64,000 nucleotides of DNA, taken from Bacillus sp. FJAT-27264 (GTDB lineage: Bacteria > Bacillota > Bacilli > Paenibacillales > Paenibacillaceae). Below, one piece after another: positions 26,861 to 36,100 of the stretch (its first letter is position 1; every line of letters begins with the position of its first letter). The stretch is from assembly GCF_001682855.1 (NCBI RefSeq), contig NZ_MAQW01000001.1, forward strand, positions 516,443-580,442. Reading direction: 5' to 3'. A model generated the notes under the pieces. The model made no database searches and had not been told where the DNA came from. It saw only the letters and a list, made by a program, of their open reading frames with translations. The translations under genes and the position numbers were made by a program.

Positions 26861-26898
26861 GTTTCATTAGATGAAACTATATATCATTAGATAAAACT
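26861..26898. promoter_or_regulatory. Candidate operator with inverted and direct repeat
   Basis: GTTTCAT-TAG-ATGAAAC (26861-26877) is a perfect 7-3-7 dyad. Its core, TCATTAGATGAAACT, recurs as TCATTAGATAAAACT 20 nt further on (two helical turns). It lies 21-58 nt upstream of the methyltransferase start. The binding protein is unknown. Confidence 0.55.
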
Positions 26899-26924
26899 TG
26901 ATTTAAAATTATCATATTTAATAA

Positions 26925-26968
26925 CAAAAAACAAGCCAGAGCACATGACCCATCATGTTCCGACTTGT
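26925..26968 (-). terminator. Terminator after the DUF6933-like gene
   Basis: On the minus strand ACAAGTCGGAACATGA pairs imperfectly with TCATGTGCTCTGGCTTGT and is followed by six T. It begins 12 nt after the stop codon at 26980. Confidence 0.75.
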
Positions 26969-26979
26969 TCGTAAAACTT

Positions 26980-27483
26980 TTATAAAGAGTATTTCCGAAT
27001 CTCTTCTTTAAATACATCAATAGGTTTTTTATAGTCAATGGGTTTATGTATTGTTCTATTCAGCCATTTGTCCCTTTCTTCTTGATCTGCAAATTTCAAT
27101 TGCGTTACGTCACAATACATTGTTATTTCTTTCATTGTCCCTAAGACACTTCTACTGTTAGTTTTGGAGATGTTCGTTTCGAGTCCCTCTTTCAAATAAG
27201 ACTCTATTACTTTCTGCTCTATTCCTTCGCTTACTAAGTATTCAAACAGTCTTGAATGGAATTTATCTAATAAAATATTTAATTGCGAAGTTCTAACGCC
27301 ATCAATTATGATACTTAGTCGACTAAGATCATTGACAAATAAAATATGTTTTCGTTTATTCAATCGAATAATATTGGCATGCCAACTCAAGAGTGGTGAA
27401 ATATTTTCGTACTCTACAGGTGTAATTTTCATATCTTTCAATAAAGTTTGGGTAAATCTTAAAACAAACATTCTTTTATTCAT
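26980..27483 (-). CDS. Small cytoplasmic protein, DUF6933-like
   Basis: A 167-residue protein without signal or membrane segment. The N-terminal pattern FVLRFTQTLLKDM, the SWHANIIRLNKRKHILFVND strand pair and the C-terminal helices agree with what I remember of DUF6933; the function is unknown. It is flanked by its own terminator and by the second, partial copy of the extragenic repeat at its 5' side. It does not seem to share an operon with its neighbours. The gene is more AT-rich than those around it, by eye, so acquisition is possible. Confidence 0.7.
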   Translation of the reverse strand: MNKRMFVLRFTQTLLKDMKITPVEYENISPLLSWHANIIRLNKRKHILFVNDLSRLSIIIDGVRTSQLNILLDKFHSRLFEYLVSEGIEQKVIESYLKEGLETNISKTNSRSVLGTMKEITMYCDVTQLKFADQEERDKWLNRTIHKPIDYKKPIDVFKEEIRKYSL

Positions 27484-27514
27484 TCCTTTCCTTGTTCCTG
27501 CACAACTATCGCTT

Positions 27515-27588
27515 TCGCTCCTACAGTTCCAAACTTCCCCCTTCGTTCCTCCTCGCTTTTTTTACTTTCATTTGTTCGACTTATATAG
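27515..27588. repeat. Dispersed extragenic repeat, partial second copy
   Basis: These 74 nt match 24864-24937 in the same orientation, with five substitutions and no gaps. The nested hairpin next to the first copy is absent here. The copy ends 11 nt before the stop codon of the stalk-domain gene. Confidence 0.9.
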
Positions 27589-27599
27589 CTGTAGTTTTA

Positions 27600-28724
27600 T
27601 TATTTATTATTCCCACTCAAATTAAATTTGTACACCTTACCATCTCGTACATATTCGTTCGTAAATAACAGCGCATTGCCTTCTCGCTTCACAAACTTTA
27701 GATTGTCCCCAAAGAACGGAAGATCATTGGTTTCCGCGAAGTTTTGCTGTTCGGGATCCAGCAGTTCTTTGTAAAGCAATGTTTCGGACCCTGTTTTACG
27801 GTCGATCAGCATGAGGAAACCTTGTTGATTGGGACGGATCAGTAGAAAATCATCATCCATTCCTTCCACCAAATAGGTATCAGATACACCACCGAGCTTG
27901 GTCAGGTCTAGGGTCTGGGCCACATTGCCCGTTCCATCTTCGATCAGACGCAATGTTTTCCCATCGGTTAGTAAGAGCTGATTCCCCGCAATTTTAACAT
28001 TATTACCGTAACGCATATAGTATCCTACATTTGCCTGGCGAATGACCCCTCCGTCCTTGATAATCAACGTATACCATTTATTATGAATATGAGGTTCCCC
28101 ATACACATCGGTCAAGGTCAGATAAATTAGGCCCTTCGATGTCTTCTGAAAATCAAATGCCACCATATCGTACAGTTCTGATCCGAGGTTGGCCAACAGA
28201 CGGGTACGACCAGAGGAATCTGTGACATATAAGCGCCCAGCCTTTTTATCCACCGTGTACGTATTTCCGCCGAATTTTGCGCTAGTACTGGAAAAGCTCT
28301 TTATTTCTTTAGCCGTATAGATTTTCTTGGCTGCATCCCAGCTGACGGTTTCGCCTCCTAACGACTTTACAAGAAAGTCAGCGGGTACATATAATTGTCC
28401 ATTGGTTTCAAAAGGGACTCCTCCCAAACTGACCAATTTTCCATCCAGGACTCCCGTTTTACTTCCTATGCGAACAGCTATCTTTTTCTCCCATCCTGTA
28501 AACTCCACTCGCTTATGACCCTGGTCCCATACGCCCCGAAGTCCCGCTGCTTCCCAGTGGCCGGATGAAACATAAGTAATACCATCCTTAATCAGCGCTG
28601 CGCTGGTAGACTGACCGCCTCCATCTGTAGTGTAGACGAAGTAAGCTGGTGTTGCTGCGTTGATTACTGGAGCCACAAGTAATGACGCAGCAAGTACGGG
28701 CGCTAATAACCATCTTTTGTTCAT
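27600..28724 (-). CDS. Secreted protein with copper-amine-oxidase-type stalk domain
   Basis: A 374-residue exported protein. It has a cleavable signal peptide (1 to about 25, ending VAPVINA), then a Cu-amine-oxidase N-terminal-like stalk domain (about 30-140) with LGGVPFETNGQLYVPADFLVKSLGG. Next comes a long beta-rich region with repeated strands (about 150-374) that looks like a propeller or DUF5050-type fold. Such stalk proteins are common on the Paenibacillus cell surface and have no known enzyme activity. The ATG at 28724 has GGGAGG upstream. An ECF-sigma-type promoter lies 52-77 nt upstream, suggesting control by envelope stress. Confidence 0.82.
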   Translation of the reverse strand: MNKRWLLAPVLAASLLVAPVINAATPAYFVYTTDGGGQSTSAALIKDGITYVSSGHWEAAGLRGVWDQGHKRVEFTGWEKKIAVRIGSKTGVLDGKLVSLGGVPFETNGQLYVPADFLVKSLGGETVSWDAAKKIYTAKEIKSFSSTSAKFGGNTYTVDKKAGRLYVTDSSGRTRLLANLGSELYDMVAFDFQKTSKGLIYLTLTDVYGEPHIHNKWYTLIIKDGGVIRQANVGYYMRYGNNVKIAGNQLLLTDGKTLRLIEDGTGNVAQTLDLTKLGGVSDTYLVEGMDDDFLLIRPNQQGFLMLIDRKTGSETLLYKELLDPEQQNFAETNDLPFFGDNLKFVKREGNALLFTNEYVRDGKVYKFNLSGNNK

Positions 28725-28775
28725 AAATTGATGAACCTCCCGTGTTAAAGAACGTTGACCTCTACGTAATCTATA

Positions 28776-28801
28776 GACGCAAACTACTCCGGAAGGTTGC
28801 A
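28776..28801 (-). promoter_or_regulatory. Probable ECF sigma factor promoter
   Basis: On the minus strand TGCAAC is followed after exactly 16 nt by CGTC and then TATAG. This matches the -35/-10 pattern of SigW/SigM/SigX-type promoters (TGAAAC or TGTAAC, 16-17 nt, CGTC or CGTA). It would drive the stalk-domain gene with a short leader. Confidence 0.6.
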
Positions 28802-28898
28802 TTTTTATTCCATTTTTTGATAAAACGACAATTGTAACGGTCTTATGAGTAAGCTAAATGATGTTGATCATACGCAAAATTATACGCCCTTTGTAGGC

Positions 28899-29921
28899 CT
28901 AGTCCATTACCGCCGGGATGATACATTCCTTAATCAGTGTCCACCGATCACGAGGGTTCATCATAAATTCCGACGCAATAGCTACGACCAGGTCTTTATC
29001 TGGAATACAGCAAATGACATTGCCGCCATCACCCAGTGCGGAGTAGGCTGATACTCCATCCTCCTCACGCAACCACCACAGATAACCATAATGGTTGGGG
29101 TTAGGTGCTGTTGAATCGTCAATCCATGTCCCCGAAATGATCTGAGTCTGTTCCCAAAGTCCACGATTCAGATATAAATATCCAAAACGCGCCATATCCC
29201 GGGGAGTTAACGTTAGGCCCCACCCTCCTGTGGAGTTCCCGCTTGGATCATCAACCCACCCTTTCACATCTTTCCCGAATAAATCATCGAAGCCAAATGA
29301 TGTCATCCCATGATCCGGAATTTCTTGCATACCGATAGGTTTGAATAAACGCTCGTTAGCAAACTCACGGGCACTTTGTCCTGTGCTGCGTGTGAGGATG
29401 GCGGAGAGCAGATGCGCCCCTGCGGTGGAATATTTAAAATCACCAATACGTCCCTGCTGCCCGAGCATATCCAGCGTATATTTTACCCAGTCAGGTGCCA
29501 TACACATCTTGTCTAGCGGTTCGTGCCAATCCTGAAAGGGATACGGCGCTGTCATCGTAAGCAAATGTCGGATCGTAATCTCGCTTTTCTGCGTATCTTC
29601 AACAGGGGGAACATATTCCGGGAAAAAATCTAGCACCTTCTGATCTACATTGTTAATATAACCTGCATCTATAGCAATGCCGACAAGGGCAGATAGGATG
29701 CTTTTTGTTACAGAGGCCACATGGTGCTTATGATCACGGCCGTAGCCATTAAAATATTTTTCATAGACGATCTGTCCATGTCTCACAACAACGATACCGT
29801 TAATATTGCTGTAGTCGGATTGAATGCTCGGTTCAAGCGCCACAAGCCGTTCAGTATCCATCCCCAAGATTGCCGGATCTGCGGCTTGCCATTCTGTAGA
29901 GGGCCAGTAGTTTTTTTGCAT
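28899..29921 (-). CDS. Beta-lactamase family serine hydrolase
   Basis: A 340-residue protein of the class C beta-lactamase/esterase group. The SxxK motif is SVTKS (about residues 70-74), the Tyr motif is KYSTAG, and the region LGDGGNVICCIP stands where the KTG/HxG box is expected. There is no signal peptide, so it is probably cytoplasmic, unlike true beta-lactamases; a small-molecule or peptide esterase is more likely than antibiotic resistance. It lies 72 nt after the MerR gene on the same strand and may be controlled by it. Confidence 0.9.
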   Translation of the reverse strand: MQKNYWPSTEWQAADPAILGMDTERLVALEPSIQSDYSNINGIVVVRHGQIVYEKYFNGYGRDHKHHVASVTKSILSALVGIAIDAGYINNVDQKVLDFFPEYVPPVEDTQKSEITIRHLLTMTAPYPFQDWHEPLDKMCMAPDWVKYTLDMLGQQGRIGDFKYSTAGAHLLSAILTRSTGQSAREFANERLFKPIGMQEIPDHGMTSFGFDDLFGKDVKGWVDDPSGNSTGGWGLTLTPRDMARFGYLYLNRGLWEQTQIISGTWIDDSTAPNPNHYGYLWWLREEDGVSAYSALGDGGNVICCIPDKDLVVAIASEFMMNPRDRWTLIKECIIPAVMD

Positions 29922-29993
29922 ATTCGAAACCTCTCTCCATTGGACAATTTGAGTTTCTTTAATGAGCGTTACAGTGCGTATCAGGTCTTACTA

Positions 29994-30818
29994 CTATTTT
30001 TTCTGTACTGGAAAATACACCTCGGTAACCGTATCCTCAGGCGTGTCTGCTTGATTAGGGTCAGTTACATATATCTCATAGGGTGATTTCACGAGTTCAT
30101 ATCCTTCTGTGTCAACCCATTCCCGAAGCTTCGCATACACCGAATTCAATTCTGAGTAGGCTCCTTTGACAATTGCCTTGGCACACAGTCCCCCAGGAAA
30201 ATCTCTCGTTCCTTTTACAGCCTCCTTTACCGGGATGGCGAACTCTGTATCATTGCCGGCAGGATTGTAGTCCTGGCTGTGATAAATTGTCATGGGGGTA
30301 CCCAATAAGGTGAGTTGGTCGATAGCTATCTTTTCATAGAGGCTACTAAAATACGATCCATATCCTAAGGTATACTCCTCCCTGCTCATCATTTGACGCG
30401 TATAGAGAATATTCATCGGCTCGACTTCAACAAGCTGCACTTCAATTCGTTCAAGATAGGCCATCATCGGTATTCCATTCTCTACATTTAAAATGTCATT
30501 ACTCATTTGCTGCAGCGTATACTCAAAAGCCTGTATCTTGTTCTCGATCTCTCTTCGCTTGTGATGAAGGGCAGCATAAAGCTTCTCTTCGTATTGATCT
30601 TCTTCCACTTCCAGAAGGCCTTTAATTTCTTCCAGAGAGAAATGATACGATTTCAAACGGTTGATCAAGAGCATCTTTTTAAGCTGCTGGATCGAATAAT
30701 ACCGATACCCGTTCTCTGGATTAATTTCATCCGGGACTATTAAGCCAATCTCGGCATAATATCGAAGCGTTTTTGTAGAAACTTCGCAAATTTTTGAGAA
30801 TTCTCCTATCGAGAGCAT
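29994..30818 (-). CDS. MerR family regulator with GyrI-like effector domain
   Basis: A 274-residue regulator. The N-terminal MerR helix-turn-helix (IGEFSKICEVSTKTLRYYAEIGLI, then NGYRYYSIQQL) is followed by a coiled-coil dimer helix (about 75-115). The C-terminal GyrI-like ligand domain (about 120-274) has family features in QLVEVEPMNILYTR, GGLCAKAIVKGAY and YEIYVTDP. This is the BmrR/BltR architecture, which senses hydrophobic drugs. The ATG at 30818 has GGAGGTG 8 nt upstream. The serine hydrolase gene downstream is a likely target. Confidence 0.93.
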   Translation of the reverse strand: MLSIGEFSKICEVSTKTLRYYAEIGLIVPDEINPENGYRYYSIQQLKKMLLINRLKSYHFSLEEIKGLLEVEEDQYEEKLYAALHHKRREIENKIQAFEYTLQQMSNDILNVENGIPMMAYLERIEVQLVEVEPMNILYTRQMMSREEYTLGYGSYFSSLYEKIAIDQLTLLGTPMTIYHSQDYNPAGNDTEFAIPVKEAVKGTRDFPGGLCAKAIVKGAYSELNSVYAKLREWVDTEGYELVKSPYEIYVTDPNQADTPEDTVTEVYFPVQKK

Positions 30819-31093
30819 CAAATTCACCTCCATTGTTTCTGTTTAAAATATGTACGAAATGCTATTCAACTAAGCCTTGTTCTACATCCACTATGCACCT
30901 TGCCCTAAGGGCAAAGTCAACGGGGAAAATATTGCTCATGCGGGTCGTAGATATGCGAGTCTCTTCAACAGGCAATCTAATCGACATACACCTTTTCTCA
31001 TAGTAAAATAATGGAATACGGTTTCTTGTGGGTAAATCTTATCAAACAAAAAATAAGGGCGGCAAAACCGCGCTTACTTATTTGGAGGCAAAA

Positions 31094-31582
31094 GTGAAAA
31101 AGGTTTTAATCATTTCTTTTATTCTATTTTTATTATCAGGCTGTACTCAAGGTAATAATTCTTCAGTGAATTTAGTACCAAAAGAAGAGCGCCATTTTAT
31201 TCAATCTAAAGACTATGCTGATGATTCTCTTCCAGGTGACAAAGAAATGTTCATCATCAATAAGCATTTCAAACAATTGAATGGCTCCATACTATACACG
31301 ATTGAATTTACAAATGTGGATGGAGCAAATATCGAATTTTCAGTACCCGAAACGATAGAAAAAATAGCTACATTAATTCAGCAGAAGACCATTAAACAGA
31401 AAGCAGACAGTACAATCTACGAGTTCAGCATTGAGATACCTAATAACTATTTGGCAGAGAAGAGATTAGACGGATTAAGCTTTGAGTTAAGAGCAGATCA
31501 AATCTCTACACATTCAAGAAAAACCATTTTCCACTCTTTCATTCCCGTCACTATAGATGAATTTAATTCGAAGGCACCTTAG
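31094..31582 (+). CDS. Small lipoprotein of unknown function
   Basis: A 162-residue exported lipoprotein. The GTG start at 31094 has GGAGG 5 nt upstream and places the lipobox LSGC correctly, with the cysteine at residue 17; the longer frame has no site. The mature part is a beta-rich domain (FINKHFKQLNGSILY-like strands) that I do not recognise. A terminator overlaps its last codons, and it stands alone. Confidence 0.82.
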   Translation: MKKVLIISFILFLLSGCTQGNNSSVNLVPKEERHFIQSKDYADDSLPGDKEMFIINKHFKQLNGSILYTIEFTNVDGANIEFSVPETIEKIATLIQQKTIKQKADSTIYEFSIEIPNNYLAEKRLDGLSFELRADQISTHSRKTIFHSFIPVTIDEFNSKAP

Positions 31583-31597
31583 AAGAAAGGTGTCTTT
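31571..31597 (+). terminator. Terminator after the small lipoprotein gene
   Basis: AAGGCACCTT pairs with AAGGTGTCTT (one wobble) around a short loop and is followed by TTATT. It overlaps the stop codon region. Confidence 0.7.
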
Positions 31598-31920
31598 ATT
31601 ATTTGAAAGAACTTTTCAAAAAAATCCACCCCCTTCTTTCTCGTTCGGTGGGGTATTGTTTATGTAATCACTTGAATTACATCATACTGCTGCAATCGAT
31701 AACAATAATTATGAAACGAGCAATGCCGCATCGTGTCATTCCGCCGCCCCCAACTCCCTGGATGCTCTCTCTCACTGATAATGCTACCCTGCTGTGCATC
31801 AATCAATCGGATAATCGCCTCTAGGCTTTCCTTTTATCCACATTTATACCTTTCACACTTTACTTATTAGGAATATCTTATAAAGCGTTCCTTATCAGTA
31901 AAGGAAAGGGGGATTAAACC
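31598..31920. other. Intergenic stretch with two short undecided reading frames
   Basis: On the plus strand a frame from ATG 31711 to the stop at about 31822 would encode 37 residues with a PPPPTP run. On the minus strand a frame of about 55 codons over the same bases ends near 31666. Neither has a ribosome binding site, so I call neither a gene. The leader of the small basic protein gene at 31921 lies at the right end. Confidence 0.4.
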
Positions 31921-32115
31921 GTGAACTTTCGCAAACAAGCTAAATCATTACAAGGAAAAACCGTGCAGGTAACAACCACCGGCGGCACTTATACTGGAAC
32001 CCTCTCATCGGTTGGCACAGATTTTCTTATTCTAACTTCCATTATTAGAAGACGTAGAAGAAGACGCATTATACGATTGGCAGAGATTATTCTGCTCTCA
32101 AGATTATTCGGCTAA
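31921..32115 (+). CDS. Small basic protein with Sm-like (DUF2642-like) N-terminus
   Basis: A 64-residue protein starting with GTG, with a GGGGG-type ribosome site 8 nt upstream. Residues 10-38 (LQGKTVQVTTTGGTYTGTLSSVG) have the look of a small Sm-like beta barrel as in DUF2642 and sporulation-linked small proteins. A run of seven arginines follows, then a hydrophobic helix. The arginine run could bind nucleic acid or a spore surface. No neighbour suggests a pathway. The short hairpin GAGATGC-AGAA-GCATCTC at 32124 may end the transcript. Confidence 0.65.
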   Translation: MNFRKQAKSLQGKTVQVTTTGGTYTGTLSSVGTDFLILTSIIRRRRRRRIIRLAEIILLSRLFG

Positions 32116-32193
32116 AAAACTATGAGATGCAGAAGCATCTCTCAAAGTTTCCTTGTCCATAATGCGAACTTCGCAAATCTATCCTACTGTGAT

Positions 32194-32234
32194 CAAAAAA
32201 CAAGCCATCCCCTTCAAAATACGGGGATGGCTTG
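32194..32234 (-). terminator. Terminator of the GNAT-fusion/amidohydrolase operon
   Basis: On the minus strand CAAGCCATCCCC pairs perfectly with GGGGATGGCTTG around a 10-nt loop, followed by six T. It lies 76 nt after the amidohydrolase stop codon. Confidence 0.85.
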
Positions 32235-32309
32235 CCTTGCTTTATACCTCAATCGCTTGCGTTAGTTTCTCGTTCGCTTCACCACATTCTAACTATACTG
32301 CCGCCGCTC

Positions 32310-33185
32310 TCACAGCGCCGCGATCCGATCCTTAATACGCGGGAACAGTCCAAAAGCATTCTCGTAGAACACCTTCTCATGATGCTGCTCCGGCACGAGC
32401 CGGCGTACGAACTCTGCATATAGGTCAATCGGTGCGAGCGGCCAGTCGGTTCCGAATAGCATTTTCTCGTAATGATCGGAGTACACCAGCGCCCGGCGGA
32501 AATGGTCCATAAACAGCGGTTCATTCATGAACCGTTCAAAATGAGGACGGTCCCCGACGACTAAGCCGGATAGATCAGCGTAGACGTTAGGGTTCTTAGC
32601 CACTACCTCGGCAGCGTCCATCACCCACGGATCGCCCAGATGGCAGATCATGAAGTTCACGCCACGCTGCTGGAGAGCCAATTCATCTACGGTGAGTGGA
32701 TGTGAATACTTAAGCAAGCCGTTCATTGAATAGGTATCGCCAGTATGAATCACTACAGGCACATCGTATTTTGCAGCCAGTTCATAGATTGGGGTGTAGA
32801 TTTTGTCATATACGTAATGGTGATAGTATCCGGCATACAATTTGATACCTGCTACCTCGGGAGCTCGCAGCCGTGCCTCGATCCGATCCAACTCCTCTGA
32901 AGCCTGTTTACCGCCAAGCATGTTCGGATTAATACCCACACATTCCATTAGGAATGAGGGTACGGTCTCCTCCAGGTCAAGGGGCATCGGGTTGGGGGAA
33001 CTGGAATCGGGAAAAGCTCCCTTACTCTGCTCTGTGACGCCCATTCCGATGCCGAGAATCACATCGTTTTTGTCAAACTCCGCTTTGAGGCCAGCAGCAC
33101 TATAATCGACTTTGGACAGATCTTTGGCCGTTTGATGAAAGCTGTCGATATCCGACAGATGAATATGAATGTCAATGATCGGCAT
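32310..33185 (-). CDS. Amidohydrolase family metal-dependent hydrolase
   Basis: A 291-residue TIM-barrel enzyme of the amidohydrolase_2 group. The start motif DIHIH supplies the first metal-binding HxH; later residues are in VVIHTGD, CHLGDP and the metal-side aspartate in LFGTDWPL. Members hydrolyse or decarboxylate small molecules. The ATG at 33185 has AAGGAG 8 nt upstream and sits one base after the stop of the large GNAT-fusion gene (TAA-C-ATG), so the two are coupled and likely act in one pathway. The substrate is unknown. Confidence 0.9.
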   Translation of the reverse strand: MPIIDIHIHLSDIDSFHQTAKDLSKVDYSAAGLKAEFDKNDVILGIGMGVTEQSKGAFPDSSSPNPMPLDLEETVPSFLMECVGINPNMLGGKQASEELDRIEARLRAPEVAGIKLYAGYYHHYVYDKIYTPIYELAAKYDVPVVIHTGDTYSMNGLLKYSHPLTVDELALQQRGVNFMICHLGDPWVMDAAEVVAKNPNVYADLSGLVVGDRPHFERFMNEPLFMDHFRRALVYSDHYEKMLFGTDWPLAPIDLYAEFVRRLVPEQHHEKVFYENAFGLFPRIKDRIAAL

Positions 33186-33186
33186 G

Positions 33187-36100
33187 TTAGTTCTCCTTTG
33201 TGTCAGTATTGCTAGTAAAGGTAATCTTCTGAAGATCGCGGACATCCTCCGGATTTAGAGCCATTCCCCCCAAGACCAGGAAGGTCGGCTGTGTCCAAGC
33301 GGTTTCTCCATTTCGCAGGGAAAGATGGTGATTCACGCTTTGACTGAACACTTTGTTGTTCACATATGTTGAGGCTGTTGAGGCGTTCTGATTGTCAAAA
33401 TTATTGACTATATGCAGTAAGTCCTTACGAGAAACCGCACCCACTCGCAAGAGCCCCTTGGAATCAAGACCAGCGCCCAGCTTTCCAACAAGGTATTTCC
33501 CGTCCTCGGGAAGTTCCAGCCATCCTTCAGAGAAGACGGGCGAAGGCTGGAAGTAATTAGCGTCTGAGAGTGAATAATTCAGTAGTACCACACCACTTTC
33601 GTTGGTCACGGAATGCAGCACACAGAGAACAGGGACACCAGGCAGCATTAAGTAATGCTGGTGGATCGTAATCCCCCGATTCGCCTCTTGTTTCTCAATA
33701 ACTGTCGTCAATCGGAGGCCCTTCCAGAGGTTCCCGTGACTATCTGTTCTCTCCACCCAAGCCGAACTTCTCGGCTCCTGCTGAAGGCTGAAGCCGCCCA
33801 TGCCGGGGATATCTACCCCGAGTCCGCCATACCAGGGATTCCACCAGGAACGCGGGGACGCTTCTGGATAAGAACTGTCAAGCCACTCTGCGCCCTGGTA
33901 CTTCAAGGAATGCACGACGCTCCCAAAGCCAGGGGCAGCTGCTATGGAGAGAACTCCATTATTCACCGAGTAGATGGGACCCGCTGGGCCTTCTTCCACT
34001 CCTCTAACGACTGCTGTTTCCTTCTGTGGGAACCAGAGCGCTGAGCGCTCCTGAACCCGATCCTCTCCACGATAAACGGCACGGATTTTCCAAAGAGATT
34101 CACGATCACTGCTTCCTGTTCCTTCCGCTTCCTCAGGGGAGAACTCAAAGCCTGCAGAGCGCAAATCATGCTCTCTGTGCAACTCAATGTCAGCGGCTTT
34201 CGACTCTGCTTCGCCATCGTTTTGCACATACAGCTCGAGATTCCCGGCAAGCGGAATCATCTTTCTTTCGATTAGTTCTGCATGAAGCTCCCCTGGCGCG
34301 AACGGATTCCCGCCTCCAAGTGCCAGTTCGAGATGATCAGCCAGCGCGGGTACAACCAGCTCATGCTGCTTCCGGGCAAAGGACCGGAAATCCGACCACT
34401 TCTTGAAGGTATTCAAAGCAAATACAGTTGTCTTTGTCCGAACGACACCGCCGGCAGGAATCCGGCCCAGGTCATGTTCCAGCCCAAGCGGGTATTCCGG
34501 GCGCAGCAGCTTCAGGGAAGGGTCCCAGTAGATTCCGCTTGCCCCGTTCTCTTCATCGTTGAACAGCCAGTTCTCCGTAATCTGTGCACTGTCCCAATGA
34601 CTTGGATCACTGGAGTAAGCATCGCCCATATCTACATACTGCCCCTGGTAAGGCAGAATGAGTCTTTTACCGAAGAAACCGAAGTTGCTTTGCAGATATA
34701 GGTTCTCTTCCAGCTCTTGGCTGGTGGTGTTGCGGATCTCGTGATGAAATTCCGCGATACCGCTGGCGAACAGCTTGGCCACCGACTTTATCTCAAGACC
34801 AGGGAAGGCTTCCGACTCGTATAGCGTTTCAAGAATTTGGCCCTCACCTTCCGGGTAGATCTTCACTTCTTTAGCCTGCTTCTTGGAGAATTCGTCAGTG
34901 AACGGTTTACCCAGCTTCGGATAAGGCCACCAGAAGCTATGGTGAGAGCCCGGATATTCGATCCATATGTTATTATCGTTTTTGCTTTGGTGTAGGGAGA
35001 GCGCACCATTCACGGCAACCCATTGATCCCCATTCTCGCCACCGAAGCGGCCGTGCATGCCCTTTATCAAGACAGACAGTTTACTTGTAAAAGTCACCGA
35101 CTGGCTAGCCACCGGATTAGCCGTCACTTCAACCTCTTGTGAGTACAGTCCGTATGAGCGTAAGGTGAAGGCTACCGGAATCGCTGCTTTACCCTTAGCT
35201 GGGACCGTGAAGACCACATTACGCTCGGCCCATTCGATGCACTCAGCTTCCGGCAACTCCAATGCAAACTCCGCTTCTGAGGCATAGTTATTCTCTACGT
35301 TCAGATACAGCTCAGCCGGAATGCCCGGGAACAGTGCCTTGGCTGGCACTTCAATCTTCATCTTGAGCGGGAATTTCGGAGCAATACCGATACGGAATTG
35401 AGCCTGCTTGCCACCAATCAACCATTGACTCTTAACCACCGGATGGGTCTTCTTGTCATTCTGTTCCTCGTGAATCGGGTTAAGCTCGAACTCTCCCTCC
35501 ACGATAATCGTTTGTCCGGGAGCAATGGTATGTGCAACGTCCAATGCAAATCGGATATTCTTATCATCCTGGCCCTTGATCTCAATATTCAGCTCAGAAG
35601 TCGAACAGTTCTTGATGCGATAGCGGACATTATAGGTGGAACCGAATACAAGATCATGCTCATCGATTTCGGTGGAGATTGTATAATCCGGTGTATCGAG
35701 AGCGGTTAAGCCTCGACCGGTCTTTTCAAATTCAGCCCGCAGGGAGAGCTCTCCCTTACCCCAAGTGTACTCCATAAAATCAAAGCCTCGTTCCCGTCGG
35801 CCATCCGGCTCAACGACGAGCTCACGGGTACTGTCCCCATACCAGTCCAGCTCTTCAAAATAAGAAGCAAGAGCTTCCGTCTGCAAAATGGTCGGGATAA
35901 AGTTCATCAAATGAACGTAATCATCATTTTTTTCCCAAAAGAATCCGCATTTCTTGTACATCGGCACTGCCTTTGTGTTGCCCGCCCAAGTGAAGAGATC
36001 CAGCCGCGGCCAACCCGCTTCCACCGTCTTGCGAACCGCATTCAAGATCAGATTCCGGCCAACCTTGTAACCGTGATAATCCGGCCGTACGTTGAGCAAT

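Noticed and set aside
31603..31824. 73-codon plus-strand frame with PPPPTP
   Set aside because: No ribosome site and an equally open minus-strand frame over the same bases.
34026..34701. Long plus-strand frames inside the GNAT-fusion gene
   Set aside because: Shadows of the 1056-residue protein; no ribosome site or domain.
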